Source: Sclerotinia nivalis | Taxonomy: Eukaryota; Ascomycota; Leotiomycetes; Helotiales; Sclerotiniaceae | Length of the DNA stretch: 64,000 nucleotides | NCBI GenBank assembly: GCA_029531795.1 | Contig: JAPEIS010000007.1 | Span: forward strand, 434,001-498,000 | Direction of reading: 5' to 3' | Made by a program: the position numbers and the translations under genes | The notes under the pieces: model-generated | Told to the model about the DNA's origin: nothing | The model's input: only the letters and a program-made list of their open reading frames with translations | Databases searched by the model: none | In this document: piece after piece, positions 23,909 to 37,320 of the stretch | Layout: every line of letters starts with the position of its first letter | How positions within the stretch are numbered: the stretch's first letter is position 1

Positions 23909-23940
<32 letters not shown>
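23908..23940 (+). repeat. AATC microsatellite at the LINE 3' end
   Basis: About eight copies of AATC end exactly at the right target duplication. A short tandem repeat in place of a poly(A) tail is a known 3' end form for several LINE clades. Confidence 0.85.
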
Positions 23941-23941
<1 letters not shown>

Positions 23942-23953
23942 ATTGAATTTTGT
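23941..23953 (+). repeat. LINE target-site duplication, right copy
   Basis: GATTGAATTTTGT, identical to 17946-17958. Confidence 0.9.
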
Positions 23954-25741
23954 GAAATCAGCTCTCAGTGTGATTTTGTATTTGTGAGGATGAAAGTATG
24001 GGGGATATGATGCATTTTATAGGAGATGTGGGATGAGCTTGGAGAACTAGCGTTAGTAACTAGTTGCATGACTAATTTTAATACGGTGCAGCGTAAACGG
24101 CTAACTCGCTAGACCCCCCTTTAGCTCATGACACACCACAAATCGGGCTCAATTACAAAAATGCATATCAAGACAATTAATAAATTTTATGAATTCAAAC
24201 TCCGTAAGCAGAAAGATCTGACTTAATTATATTTTACGGCGAAAATTGGTCCATTTCAGAAAGTCTTCAGAGACAGTTGGTTAGATTTTGTGATCATGAA
24301 TTTTTCATGAGACTCGCTTAGCTCATTTGCCGTAATGAACTAATCAGTCTATAGTTGAGGACACTTCCACACAAATCATTTTTGATTTTTGCTTGTCACA
24401 ATTTTACTTATTGGCAGAACATTTATTGGCTAGGTTCTGGCTGCGATTATCCCTCCGATCAAATCATCAATTTCTTCAAATTTAGCTCTCGGTGTTAGGT
24501 ATATAACATGGCAGGTGCGACTATAGTGGGGATATATACAGTTTCACACGTACGATAATGATAAATCAACCCCCCTTCACACCTACAGGAATAATTCTTT
24601 CATCGGGCCTCCAGTATTTTACCTAGAACATGAATTACTCGCCCAGAACAATATTCTATTCCAAACTTTTTCCATTTTAATAGATTGGTAATGCCGTTCT
24701 CCTATAATGGAAAGAAACACAAATAAATATCTTTATCCTCCACTATTACTAGCAATTACCAAACCGCTGTATCTCAACATCGAGTCTCACAGAAAAATAG
24801 AGTTCAGAGCGAGCATATCCAATTCGCTACCGACAACATAGTTTGATTATTTATAAATTTATAAGATAGAATTATCGTCCTGATAAATCTACTCGAGTAC
24901 ATATCTATTCGGTTCTTAAAGTCTCCATTAATTCACCGAGATCCAAGTTCCCCTCTATACATATATATAACCCTGGCGACCAGTAGCCCTGTATATACTC
25001 CTCTTCTTCATCCAAACCTATCTCCAACCTCCCACCAGAAAAGCCCTAAATGTGAATGTAAAAGCGGGTTTGAGCACCCGGAACTTTTTTCGTACATCGT
25101 TATTATTGAAACCTGAAGAGATATATATAATACAATACATATACATATACATTTAATCATGAATCTCATATATGCAATGATACCAAAGATACTAGAAAAA
25201 TCGTGAAGAATTATAAATAAATCATCACCACTCCGCTGAACCCTAAACTACATTATAAAAGTGAGACACTCTATCAAGCATCTCTCCACAATATATCATA
25301 AAAACCATAAGTCTTATTTGTAATTGCGAACTACTACCACCTAAACAACATACCGCAGAGCGAACCAGCTCGACATTAGAAATATAAGGTAAACCCCGGA
25401 TTTTGTGAGAAGATAGAGAGATTTTTGATTTTGATATTGAAGAAATGAAAACAAGAGGAAGAAGAATAATTGCCGGCATTGACGGATATGATGAACAGCA
25501 CAACGGCGACCCAGAGGTATACCTCCAGGTAAAAGCTTGGGTGAGGCGTGGTATCCTAGCTGTAAGTATCAAAGAATAAACCCGGAACATGCAAGAAACG
25601 CAAAGAAAATTATCGTAAGAAGTAAACGCTATCGTAAGAAGTAAACGCAATCGCAAGAAAACAACCTCAAAATCCATCCTAAATCAAACAAAGTTAACCA
25701 GAGAACTCAGCACATCCCATTCACCCACCTCACGAACTCCC
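23954..25741. other. Intergenic, displaced upstream DNA of BTB paralogue C on its left side
   Basis: No gene is supported. The part just right of the LINE was the upstream neighbour of paralogue C before insertion. The right part is the 3' flank of the minus-strand gene ending at 25742. An open minus frame at 25243-25677 has no family signal and is not called. Confidence 0.45.
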
Positions 25742-28700
25742 TCACAAATCCGGATCCTCAAGATCAAACCCCAATTTCCCCTTACTCTTACTCCGAGTAC
25801 GAATCGGAGCAGTAGTAGCAAGTTGCGAAATCTGAGTAGTTAATTGCGCACCGAGCATACCATGTGAAACACCTGCAGAAATGAGTTTCGTCTGACGAGT
25901 TTCCCGAACGGGACGACGATCAAGAGTTGAGGGTGCGGAGGCAGAACGAGGAGCAAAGGGTACCTTGGGGCCTTTCTTGACGGTGGATTTTCGAGATCGT
26001 TTGGGTGTGTTTTTTGTGGAATTTTTGGCGGAGCTTTTGGATGTGTCTTTGCGGTGACAGGCTCTTTTACTGGGGCTTTCTTCTTCGAAATCTTCTTCGT
26101 CTTTTTCGTCGGTTGATTGAGTACCTTTGGATTCGAAGTACGCACTGCTTTTGGCTGAGAAATCATACTCTCTTTGGCTTCTCGTGCTAGCTCGAGTGCG
26201 ACGCGGTATTTGTGGTGTTTGTGGTGCTCCTTGAACATCAATATCCAATTCATCTGGTTGATCAAAAGATTGATTCACATCACCGAAGTCAATTAAGTCG
26301 TTGAATATTTCTCGAGGTGTCTTCTGCTTAAACTGGTCCATGATTTCAGAGCCGGCGGATGGTTTATGCAAGTTACCGAAAGGTTGTTTCATACCACCGA
26401 AACTTTGATGCATACCATTCATTCCAGAGGAGCCAAAACCACCCATTCCTCGAGAATGGGAATTGCGACCGTGCCTCATACAAGCATGAGCACCTCTTTG
26501 TCCCGGTTTATCAAAACTATCCCAATTAGGATAAGGGAGCAAATCCGTATCAAGATCCATATCCAAATTCAAATTCAAATCCATATCCAATGTTTCCAAA
26601 TCACCAGAATCAACTCCATTAAACCAAGGATCATTTACTTTACGATCATCTGAATCTGATATAGCTTGAGACGGTCCATCGATTGCAGTGGTCTGATGTT
26701 TCATACTGCGAGTTTGAGGACGAGAGCGGGCAACCTCTGGGAATTCTATTTCCGGGGCGGTATTGGTACGATCTGCCGTGGTGGTAGCTTGATCTTGGTC
26801 AAAGGTGGGAGCTCCCCGACGGGGAGGAGGTGCCAAATGGATGACCAGATCCATACTCTGGTCTGCAGACGAAGTAGAAGTAAAGCCGGTCGATTGATCA
26901 TCAAGTTCTTCTCGAAGACTAACAGGACGACCATGAGTAGACGCAGCATCTTCTTCTGCAAGACCAAAAGAAGCTCCGCGACGATGACACGATGGACGAT
27001 ATTTATCCGCAGGCTGTTCACTGCGTGTTCTTTTAAGTGTAGTAATGGTCGGTTCGGCGACAACTTCTTCTTCTTCATCGCCACTAGCTCCATCATATCC
27101 AAAAGGCATATCATTTTGACGACCAAGTGAGTTGAGGACAACAGCAATCTGAAGCTGTTCACGAGCATGAAAGCGGGATTTAGTAGGAGAGGTTGTAGAG
27201 ACCTTCTTTGGCATTCCAACATTTATGGTATCGTTGTCGTCTGCGTCTTCGATCGCTTTTGGATTGGCGGACGATCGACCACGGCGTGGAGGCGCACTAT
27301 GAGCTGGGATAGGACTTGGTGATGCGTCTACAGTTATCGTATCGTCGTCGTCAACACCGTGGACTGGCTTATCTTGACTGATTGATGATGGAGAACGATC
27401 CAAAGGTGCAGTATAGACAGGAATAGAACGATCGGATGATCGACCACGGCGTGGAGGCGCAGTATGAGCAGGGACAGAAATAGACTCGACTGGATCATGC
27501 CCTGGGGATGTATCGACAGTTATAGTATCGTCATCATTAATAACCTGAACTGCCTGTTCTTGACAGTCGGATGATTGACTACGACGCGCAGGCGCATTAT
27601 AATCAGGAACAGAACGATCAGATGAACGACCACCACGTGGTGGCGCATTGTCACCAGAAAAGGTATTAGCGTCCACTGGAGTCCGATCTGGGAACGCATC
27701 ATACACAGCAGCAACCTGCATTTGTAAATTGCGATTGCGATCTGAAGAATTGAACGCTGCAGAAAGTGCCTCCGCCTTAGCAGCATCCGCCGCATTATGT
27801 GCGTTAGTCCCGTCAGCTACCTCTTCTTGGCCGACAGAAAGTGCAGCCGAAGGCAGGAATGTATTGGACGAAGGGGCATTCTGATCCGTACTGCGCGTGC
27901 GATGTGTAAAAGTAGGGACGCAGTCAACTTCCTTTTCCTTGTGTGCGGAAGCAGTAGTTTCAGTCGCAGCAGCTTTCTCCATCTCTTGAATCTCCTCCTC
28001 TGCGACCTTTAGAGCCTCGGAGTTGTATTCGTGGAAAAGCTTGTATTCATCCCAAACGTGGTCGACCATACCGTTCTCGCAAATCCATGGATGATCTGCG
28101 AGGTATTCCATGGCATCGATCATTTCTTTAAGTGAAAACTGCTCCTCGTTGTCTCCGTCAATAGATTCTACAGCAGAGGAGTCTTCGTCTTCGGCATCGT
28201 CTTCCGATTCGGGAGTGAGAGTCAGAGCAGCAGCTTTGTTGGTAATACCACCTTGGATATTGAGAAAGTGATTACGAAGAGCCATACCGTTAGAATGCCA
28301 GGAATATTTGCCGCCAAGACCTTCTCCATGGTCACTGATTGTTGCATCACTATCAGGACTAATAGGAGTGAGCTGGATGTCGTCCTCAAAATCAGAATCT
28401 GTAATAGTAGCAGGCTCTTGTGAAGTTGGTATGCGAAGGTTGTAAGGCCTCGCAACTCCCTTTCTCTTATTCAACTTCCTCGTGTTCGCAGATCTGTTCA
28501 TCTCCTCGTCGCTAACACCATACATGTCTTCATCTTCAGGAGCTGCTTTGGCCTGACGTTGGCGATCCAAGTGCAATTGGTGAGCTTTTCTTTGTGGAGT
28601 ACGATAGAGAGAGTCGACATCCATCTTGTTAATAATTTCCAACTCGGCGGTTGCGTTTTGCTCGACAGCGAGGGCAAACCTTACGTGTTTAGGCTGTCTT

Positions 28701-29511
28701 GTGCGATTGCGACGTCGAAGAATAGAATTTGGAGGCTGGTTGTTACTAATATTAACTTGAAATACGCCCATTTTAGGAGACATCCGACTGGGTGGGTTGA
28801 ACGCATAACTCTGCTGAGCTTCACCTAAAGGGCGATCGTTAGTACCGTCGATTTGAAGAGAGCCTGTGGCTGAAGAGCCACGCTGAGGTAGAGCCAGCAA
28901 AGATTCAGCAGCTAATTGACGACTTTGAGCTTCATTCTGAGGAATTGGTCGCGTCTTAGAATGAGAAGTGTTGACGGAATTGACGTTATTCGTGATAATG
29001 AAATTATAACCAGAATGGGTGCTGAAATACAACTGACTTTCTCGACACGCATTTTCAACCTGTTCTTCGATCTCTTCCTTGTGATCTTCGATACTCCTAA
29101 ATCTCTTAACGTCTCCTGTCCAGCCTGGGTTATAAGTTTCATTCGAAACCTTGACGCATAATCGCTCGCATAAGGTAGGCTGTTGAGAATGTTGTCAGTC
29201 TTTGCTCAAGGGTAAAATAAAGTCCTACTTACATGCTTGATGAAGAGACGCGCCAGATAACGCGCATGCATTAGCGCCCAAGCTCTGATGTTAACTTCAG
29301 GGTTAAGGTTTGGCCCTCGCTTTAAGATGGAAGCAGCATTAGAAACTTTGGATTTATAGATATCCATCCCATGAAGGAGTGTTTTAACAAACTCAGCTCG
29401 ACCTTCCTCGGGAATTTTTTTGGCCTCAGACTTGGTAGCAATTACCCAAGTAGTTGGTTTATAAGAAACTATCATATCAATGACTGCCTCTTGTTTCTTG
29501 GAGATAGCCAT
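25742..29511 (-). CDS. Large, mostly disordered protein with a short conserved-looking N-terminus
   Basis: Two exons: 29511-29233 and 29179-25742, separated by a 53-nt intron in phase 0. The product is about 1,238 residues. Residues 1-140 are compact and helical (starting MAISKKQEAVIDMIVSYKPT) and look like a folded domain I cannot name. The remainder is low-complexity, rich in Ser, Asp, Arg, Thr and Gln. Around residues 600-790 a module repeats about three times, pairing APPRRGRSS with DDDTITVD-like acidic stretches. The C-terminus is basic with KR/SK clusters (about residues 1130-1215), as in nuclear or chromatin proteins. The ATG-less stretch at 29032 that a simple scan would take as the start is internal. 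No enzyme motif is seen. Confidence 0.8.
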
Positions 29512-31630
29512 GGTGATTTTGTTAGAAAATAAAATGTTGCAGCAAAATACCAGCAGAAAAGTATTACAAGATTGCAAGTATAATGTGATAATTGCCTCGC
29601 AATCTCATTGCAAAGCAAACCTCGAAAGATGGTACAAATTGAAGATCAAAAGTATATGTTAAAAGCAAGTATTTTGGTTATTGATAGAATAGAACTGAAC
29701 TTTTCCAACAGTACAAGATAAGAGACGGCTAAACTCCGGACACCCCGATCTTATTTCCATGGAATTTTTCAATCTTTCTTCCAGATATTCACTAGTTAGG
29801 TCAAGAGACTTATGATGAGTATTAGGGCTGGATAGCAGGAGGCAATATCATTTTGTCTTTTGTACCAATTATGGTCAATTAAAGACTAATATTAAGGATA
29901 CTCATCCCTTTGAATTTCTTTGAAGTATTGGCAATTCATCTGAAATCTTTCCAACGCTGAGCTTCTTCTACTTACTAAATGTACTTAATTGAGGAAAAGA
30001 GATAATTCAAAGGATATTTGATCTTGTTCCGATCATTTTCACACCTTGTGGTAGTAGATAGGAAAAGTTGAGCAGGAACACATACCGTGATAATCCATGT
30101 TTTGCACTCCTCCCTAGCCAAATTCTATCCAAGTTTTTGAATCCAAATAGATTATAATATATACATCCCAAATTATCTTGACTGTTTAAATTTGTCCTGT
30201 TGCAAAAGTCTTTTGCAAATATCTTGAATGGTGGATAGGGATTTCAATGATATCAACAAGTTGTTTGCTGTATGATAAAAATCCTAGAAACATCTTTCTT
30301 TAAAGGAATTGCTTTCGTTGTCCTGTTTGCTTTCATGAAAAAGTACAAAAGCCCCTCTTGTCAACAGCATTCATTGTTCAATTTCTGCAATGTATGGCCA
30401 GTGATGTAGGGCAACTTTTTTTCACCACTACTATCATTGTCAGTAGCAGTAGAAGTAGCAGCAGCAAGACAAACCAAGGAATTCCTTCAAAGACCCAACC
30501 ACTAAGCTCCCCACCACAATAAACGCAAATTACTTTCCTAGACCTTGCTCTCCTCAGTTCCTCATCCCTCCCCATTCTGCACCTCATCCACTCTATTCTT
30601 TATCCTATACCGCATCTCCATTTACCTCACGCCCCAATCCTCCATTCACCTCATTCCAACCTCCCTTCCCCTCCCCTTCTTCCCTTCTCCCCAACCTTTT
30701 CCCTCCGCCGACACCTCCCTTCCCCTTCATCCACACCAACCCCCCAAAAGCCAACTACTTCCACTTCCCCTCACCCCTCCCCTCCCACCCAACCAACAAC
30801 CCCAGCTCCTCCCCCCCCCCAAAAAAAAAGCCAACCACCTCTACTTCCACTCCCACTTCCCCTTCCACAATCAAAAATTACCTAAAAATTACCTAAAAAC
30901 TACCTAATACACCGTACATATCCATCCATCCATCTCATTTCAATTCATCCATCTATCTTCTCTCATCCAATCTGATCTCAACTAAACTAATCTCTCATCT
31001 AACACAATACCATACCATGTAATTTTATAACCAAAGCTGTGAAGTTTGATGCGTGTATTTTGTAGATTGTAACTTGTAACTTGTGAATGAGAGGAAAGGA
31101 GATGAGACGAAACGAGATGAGATGAGATTGAATGAAAAGTGATGAAGAGTGAGGAGAGTGAAGAGTGAAAAATGAAGAGTGTGAAGTGATGTTGAGGTTC
31201 CATATATGCACGGACTTTTTCTGCGGACTTCGATTGCTGGTTTTGGTGAAGTGTGGTCACGTGAAGTATTTGAGGAGAGTATTTTTTCGGGAGTAAGGGG
31301 TATTTGTAAATTGGAGGAGGGTTGATAGAGGGGAATTGGGATGTGTAGATTGTGTTTGATGAAATGAAGATTAGTTTCCGCAAAAATCGCCATGTCTTCA
31401 TAATTTGCGATTTTGGCAACTGCAAACAGCCCTCACTTAATTACTTCTTAGACATATAGCGGAATCTACATATGTAGCAAGATGTTAAGCGTTTAAATAT
31501 GTTTATTGATTATAAAATATAGTTAATTATGACCTCGAAGCTAGCAAATCGACAGTAAATCTGTTTATATGTAAAAATGAGAGAGGAAACTGGATACCAC
31601 GGGGTCCAGCAACTTGTTTGTAACTTGCGT
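29512..31630. other. Intergenic, C/T-rich centre
   Basis: No gene is supported. 30540-30900 is very C-rich with a C11A9 homopolymer junction at about 30811-30830. The open frame there (Pro/Ser/Leu-only) is low-complexity. 31100-31200 is GA-rich. The left edge holds the upstream region of the large disordered protein. Confidence 0.45.
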
Positions 31631-33446
31631 TTATGCCTGTATATATCGACTTTTAGTTCTCAAATATGGACCGAATCGGTACAAGATCCAAGGTATTGGT
31701 ATCAAGGCTACAGTAATGAATCCTAGCATTGAAGTTGCCCATGTAAAGCCAAGTTTATCGAGTATTGTTGGTGTGATGAGAGGAAAAGAGGCTGAGATGA
31801 AGAAACGCATGAATGTTAAGGCGGCTAACATTGAAGCGCTATAGTGAGCAGTGTAGAAGTCACTGTGATATACTGGGAGGCACAGCTGAGAGGAGATTTG
31901 GTCAGTCTAGATTCTTTGTCCTTATACTGACAAACATACCATTGTTAGGACAAATGAGAAGCCAAATAGTCCACCGGAAAGAATGGGGATGATTGACGGG
32001 ATATCTGCGCGACCTGTCCACGCTAGCCTGATTATCCTGTCAGTAAAGTAAAAGGGTGAAGGGGAGATGTCCTATCCCTACCAAAACAAAGAAATCGGGA
32101 GTGTGATGGAACCTAGCATTGCTGGATATAAGCGCTTTTCCGGTGCCACCTTTGTCCCTGTTCGAATAGCTTCAATTCTTGGTTTTCGGTAAAATAATTG
32201 ATCGAAAATGGCAATTGTGGGAATTGCCGTTATACTCCCAATTATCAAAGGGCAAAATGCCATTCCAACTGCATAAGGAGAGTGATGATAAATTTTTTGA
32301 AACAAAGTAGCATAAGAAACAAAATATGAAAAGACAACAGATTGTGTAATGGCCATAACTAAACCAGTTGGAAAGACTGTGGGTTCGACCAAGAGCATAT
32401 GTAAAGGTCGTCCGAGAGAAGTAAGAACGAGTCTGGTAAGTGTAGCCCTGGTGGTAATGAGGCCCATTCTAGCTTCCGCTCGTTGACGCAGTATTTGCGG
32501 TTGGTATGTTTCGGGAAGTAAATAGGCAATGATAGTAGATCCCCCGAAAAGGATAGCTGAAACCCAGAATTCCCATCGCCAAGAATGATTTGTTATTATC
32601 GCTGCACTGGCCATAGGCCCAGTCTCTGGAGCATCGGTGAGTCAGTAAATGCATTATCAAAAGAAGGCTGTCCGAGAAAATGAGGGTTAAAATCTGTATT
32701 AGGAACTGGGGATAGTACAATGACAAAGCATGAAGCAAAACTTGGGGATCGAGGAGTGTCATCAAAGAATCGGGTATACTTACGGGTGCCAGCGACGACA
32801 AAAAGTACGAACAACGCAGCAAATATGGTTCCAGTTTTCTCGAGACTTATATTCCATACATCACTTATGATTCCTCCACCAACTGTCAGACAAGGGGATG
32901 CGAAGAGACCAGCGAGTGCTCGGGCAATAGCAACAGTACCAAAGTTTGTAGCACAACCTCCCAAAAGTGTGAAAACCAATGCTAAAGGTGCGGTGACTCT
33001 GTACACTATTCTTCTACCGAAGACTTCCGAGAATGCTGTTGAGAATAATGCACCGATACCAAGTCCCGCAGAGTAGCAAGATATTGGAATGGTGGCCAGT
33101 GTTTTGGAAGTCCCGAAAGATGTCATGACACCCGGCATACCTCCAGTATAAGTCGAATTTCCGAAAGTTCTGTCATATGATGAGCACGTGGATACATGGT
33201 GATATGGTGAAGAGTTGTGGGAACTTACGCCACAAAAGCTGTGTATAAAACCGCACTGGAGATGGCATATTTAATGACAGGAGAGAGATTACGAGCATTT
33301 TCGTCATCTCTTAAAATGATTGAAGTGCCTCGAGGCCGCTGCGGTGCGTATGAATATCTCTCCCATCTCAAACAAAATTGAGGTTCCTGTTTCTCATTTA
33401 TCTCATCAGAAAAGGAGGTACCTGCGGTACTCTTTGACTCATCCAT
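31631..33446 (-). CDS. MFS transporter, drug:H+ antiporter-1 (DHA1) type
   Basis: Five exons: 33446-33229, 33169-32784, 32625-32082, 32036-31940 and 31885-31631. All are joined in phase with GT...AG introns. The product is 499 residues. A hydrophilic N-terminus of about 60 residues precedes 12 predicted membrane segments in the usual 6+6 layout. Signatures include EVFGRRIVY after TM2 (motif A-like), a GPMASAAI...WRWEFW block at TM5/6 and PETYQPQILRQRA in the central loop, typical of DHA1 fungal proton-coupled exporters for small molecules, polyamines or drugs. The substrate cannot be read from sequence. A second DHA1 gene lies about 2 kb away on the same strand but is not a close copy. Confidence 0.88.
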
Positions 33447-35497
33447 TTTGATTCTTGAATTATTGTCAGGAGTAACAGAAGAAGGTTGCAGTTGCAGTTG
33501 CTGGATTCTACGAGTTCACCTGATGGAACGGAATAGTAAAAATGGAGAAGGAATTCCTGAGGGGAGGAAGTAAAAGGAACCAGATATAACAAGGAGACAG
33601 AGCTGCTCCGATGACGGTATCGTATACCTTGAGGGGCTTCAACATTTTCAAAAATGGAAGGCATGACTTGCCAAATTGGGTGTATCTTCTTGTCATCGAG
33701 ATCTCAAATCGTGAGGTCCTGCTCTTTTAACATACCTGATACTTAATATCATCTTTCACGGTTGATGAAAACTGATAGATGCTTCACTGAGATCAAGATT
33801 ATCAAATTCTTTCAACACAAAATCGTATTTGCGGGATATTCTTAATCGACGGCGCACAGAACGCGTATGAAAGCAAGGCATCCACGACCTATGACCGTCG
33901 ATCAAAATGGAAACTTATCGTTCGATTGATCTGACATATTGCCTTCATCGGAGAATTGAGGCTTGAAAGACAGATCTACTTCGGAGAAGAAATTTAACAA
34001 AATGGAAAGTGGACATCAAACAATCTCGACACAATCGATCAGTTACCGATGGAGCTTTTCTCATGAAACAGACATGTGGTGATATTGCTTGACAAGTCGT
34101 AGGCCACTGGTTGTTTCAACATGTCGCACTCGTTGAATTTCGATCGAAGTGTCGGACGATGTGTTCCAATCCATTCGATGATGAATGTTATATATCATTT
34201 TCCAGATCCAGATCATCTCTGGTACAACGTACTCGCCCACGAAGATGCAAGTATCCGCGATGAATGACTTCTTTTCACCAAACGGTTCCAAAAACAACGC
34301 TTCACCAACATATCGTCATATTGATCCACAAGAATTACCAGAGAAATTCATGAAATGCTATGCTCATCATCGGCAAAGCTTTTATCAGCAAATGGATCCA
34401 CACATGGCGGGGATTACCTCTTTGGGGTCATTCCCCATGGAGCTTTTGGAGAATGTCAAGGATACGTTGTAATAGCAATACGGAGTATATTACCTACACA
34501 TGGTATGCAAAAGTATATAGTTATCAGTCTCGGCCCATTTTCATTCGCGATTAGAATAGATTTCTCCTCTTTCCCCTCTTTCTCCTCTTTCTCCAATTTG
34601 TCCTCTTTCTCGTCAAATCGACTTTTCTCCAAATTTTACCCCGGACCCCACATATCATTCCCCACAGCCAACATAACAGAACAGAACAGAACCTGAAGCA
34701 GGCGGTGTCGAACATTAAGGAGATAATTTCAATACTTCAAGCTGCACTTTTAAAGAAATCCGTGTTCGATATTAACATTATCTTCACGGCTGGAGGCTCA
34801 ATTTCGCACAATTTCCTTCGTTGCTGTTGTTGTAAGCCGAAATTGAAAATGTTGTCGGCTTCAGAAAAAAATCACCAAAATTTCAGGCTTGCCTAGGCCT
34901 GCAGCAATCAACCCAACCAACATCGCACAAAGCCCGGAGCTCAATTTTAGCGCAAAGACGCCGCGACTTTTCCGATTAATTCGACCGATCACAGAGAAGT
35001 GCTATATGAGAAAGCATCGCATCCAAGGTCATGTTTACTCTGCATCTTTATTGTCGGAGCTGTACGGTCGAACAAGAACATCACAAGAGTGGATTGGGCG
35101 ACAGAGAGCAAGTGGATAGCACATGAATTATTCAGAGGCTTCAATTTCATTGGTATCGTACAGTTTCTTCCCCATTTATATCCCAAAAATTATCAACGCC
35201 AACTAATGCATATTTCCCGGCCCAGATGTTCCTCATAAATTCGATCGAAAGTCATCCAAAAATTGACACCAGTATCCCGCAATGCTATGCTACACTATAT
35301 AATAATAATAATAAAATTGCGGAACGACCCGCGGTGTGAAATTTCGACTCTGTGGGGGGACAACTCGGAAGTCCATTCAAGGCGGACGAATCCAGCCACT
35401 GAATAGAGGCTCGAAGAGACCCAGGCCAGAAAGCCATCAAGTGTACACCAAACAGCGTTCCATCATTTGTTCGAAATCGACATCACCCTTAAATAGT
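33447..35497. other. Intergenic between two MFS genes
   Basis: No gene is firmly supported. Overlapping short open frames on both strands at 34061-34472 look somewhat protein-like but cannot be assigned. An ATA-type triplet run sits at about 35301-35315. The left part must hold the promoter of the 31.6-33.4 kb transporter. Confidence 0.45.
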
Positions 35498-37320
35498 TCA
35501 TACAAAAGGAGCTGGGTAAAGGCCGGTTTTGTCCTTTTGCTCTTGATCTCCCTTCTGGGTATTGGCAAGCTTGGATCGAGCTCGCAAAAGATGTCCATAT
35601 TTGAACATGACGAAAGGAATCAATGTCAAGGCAGTACCAGCAATTGCGAGAACAAGTCCAGCATATTGGCTACCGACATTATGGAAGAATTGGCTTGCAA
35701 ACAATGGTGCCACTGCACCCAAGGCATTACGCATCAAACCCTGCCCAGCAATCGCGGAGGAACTATTTTCACCATAACAATCCGATGTGTAACTGTATGT
35801 GGACTCAAAAATGAAGAAAATACCCATGGAGATTGGTGCAAGTGCAATAGCAGGCGCAACCCATGTAATGAAGCCATACTGGGTGAAGCTGTATATGAAC
35901 AACCCGATGGGGAGGAAACAAGCACCACACATCGCGCCGTAGAGCCGGGATTCTGGAGCAATGTGGTTGCCATGATTGGCCATGATCGACTTGTATTTCT
36001 TAATTTGGAAAAAGTTCAAACCGAAGGCAATAGTCGCACCAATACATAAGGAGATGTATGGCAGACCAGCTACACCTTCACCCCAGCCGTGATGTTCTTC
36101 GAAGGTAATTGGGATGACCGACAGGAACAAAAAGGTGACGAACCAGGCGAAAGCGATCCATAACCCAAAGGCGAAGACGACAGGTTCTGTGGCAAGCATT
36201 TTGACAGCCTTGACGGAAGAATTGTGAAGCATCTCCTTCAAGTCCTTTGCCTCCAAATCCATCTCTGCTTTGTACCGCTCGTCGCCTGTTGCAGCTCGCA
36301 GACTCTTGGCACGTTTGTGCAACGTAACAGCACCTCTGGTTTCCTGGAAGAAAATAAGGATTGCCGCGAGAAGAGGCAAGTTTGCTAATCCTTGAATTCC
36401 TTCAATCCATCTCCAGCCAATTGTTTGGTCGATGAATCCGGCATAAATTGGCGCACCGACCGTACCCAAGATTGCTACATATGAGAAGCATGCCATTGGA
36501 ACAGCTCTCGAATCAGGTGTATACATATCACTGAAGGTTCCACCGACGAGAATGGTACCAACACAACCAAACAATCCGCCTATGAACAGTCAGCAATGGT
36601 TTCTCAAAAGCCTTGTGTGAGGAGAGTAGTACTCAATGTTCTCATAACGAGTATGGTTGTGATGTTTTTGCCGAGAGCCAAACCAATGAAAACGATGATG
36701 AATCCGGCATAAGCCCCAATGTAAATTATCTTCCTACCAACCAACTCGCAAAAGGGTGCTAGGAATAATGGTGCAAGTGCGCAAGCCATATTGAAACAGA
36801 AGAGTCCCAATTGTCCTAATTCCGTTGAAACACCAAGATCATCGCACATGGCTGTGATACCACTGCTATATGCCGTTGTTGCCAAACCGATGAAAAGTGT
36901 CATCATACAAAGCAACAGTGTGATTAAAACTTTCTTTCCTGCGGGCCAGTTGAATGGATTTTCTGGATCTCTGGCTGTGAAGTGGAGGACGATGTATTCC
37001 GCGCCGTCTTTTGTGATAAGCTCCGTGCGAGTTTCTGGCATGTCGATATTAACCTCTCTCAAAGGTCCATCTTCAGCATTGTCACTATCACTGCCACGCA
37101 TCAACTCCAGGAAAGAACCTCCTGCTACTCGTCCATTGGGCAGTATCTGGTTCTCCTCTTGCTTCGAATCCGGTAACTCGGAATTCGAGCTGTCTTTGTG
37201 ACCAGGATTGGGGCGAAGCCCATCATGCTTTGAAAGATTTGCCATATCGTATTCTTGAGGTTCGTTGTGAGGGATCTGAGAAGACGACATCTTACGGGAT
37301 GAGGGGGGAGATGGGAACAT
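35498..37320 (-). CDS. MFS transporter, DHA1 type
   Basis: Two exons: 37320-36633 and 36579-35498, in phase 1, with a 53-nt intron. The product is 589 residues. A second ATG 11 codons in (MSSSQIPHN) could be the real start. About 125 hydrophilic residues lead to DPENPFNWPAGKK, the conserved entry to TM1 in fungal DHA1 proteins. The features that follow are ELVGRKIIYIG (motif A-like), RTLSGLFGCVGTILVGG across the splice site, WRWIEGIQG before TM6, and a central loop with PETRG-like FQETRGAV. Twelve membrane helices are expected in the plasma membrane. The C-terminus is polar. Likely an exporter or polyamine/drug antiporter; substrate unknown. Confidence 0.88.

Larger units (their letters stand above)
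17959..23940 (+). mobile_element. Full-length LINE (non-LTR retrotransposon), Tad-like
   Basis: About 5.98 kb bounded by 13-bp direct repeats. It has a short 5' leader, a Gag-like ORF1 (18212-19693), ORF2 (19693-23529) with AP endonuclease, reverse transcriptase, RNase H and a C-terminal zinc knuckle, a 3' UTR, and a 3' end made of AATC repeats (about 23908-23940). This is the layout of fungal Tad-clade elements. No length-changing mutation is seen, because both frames run through without a shift. There are 11 in-frame stops, so this copy cannot encode its proteins unaided. Intact target duplications show a recent target-primed insertion. Confidence 0.92.

Noticed and set aside
23908..23940. 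AATC run as an independent microsatellite or CRISPR-like repeat
   Set aside because: It abuts the LINE target duplication exactly, so it is the element's 3' end. No spacer-repeat array exists here.
25243..25677. 144-codon open minus frame past the end of the large disordered gene
   Set aside because: No domain and no splice link to the neighbour; most likely the 3' flank.
30545..30907. 120-codon Pro/Ser/Leu plus frame
   Set aside because: It is a by-product of a C/T-rich tract with a C11A9 homopolymer; no complexity expected of a protein.
34061..34472. Overlapping protein-like open frames on both strands between the MFS genes
   Set aside because: The two frames mirror each other, neither has a recognisable domain or splice structure, and both are under 100 residues.
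35336..36049. 237-codon plus frame
   Set aside because: Antisense shadow of the MFS coding exon, which has clear transporter motifs on the minus strand.
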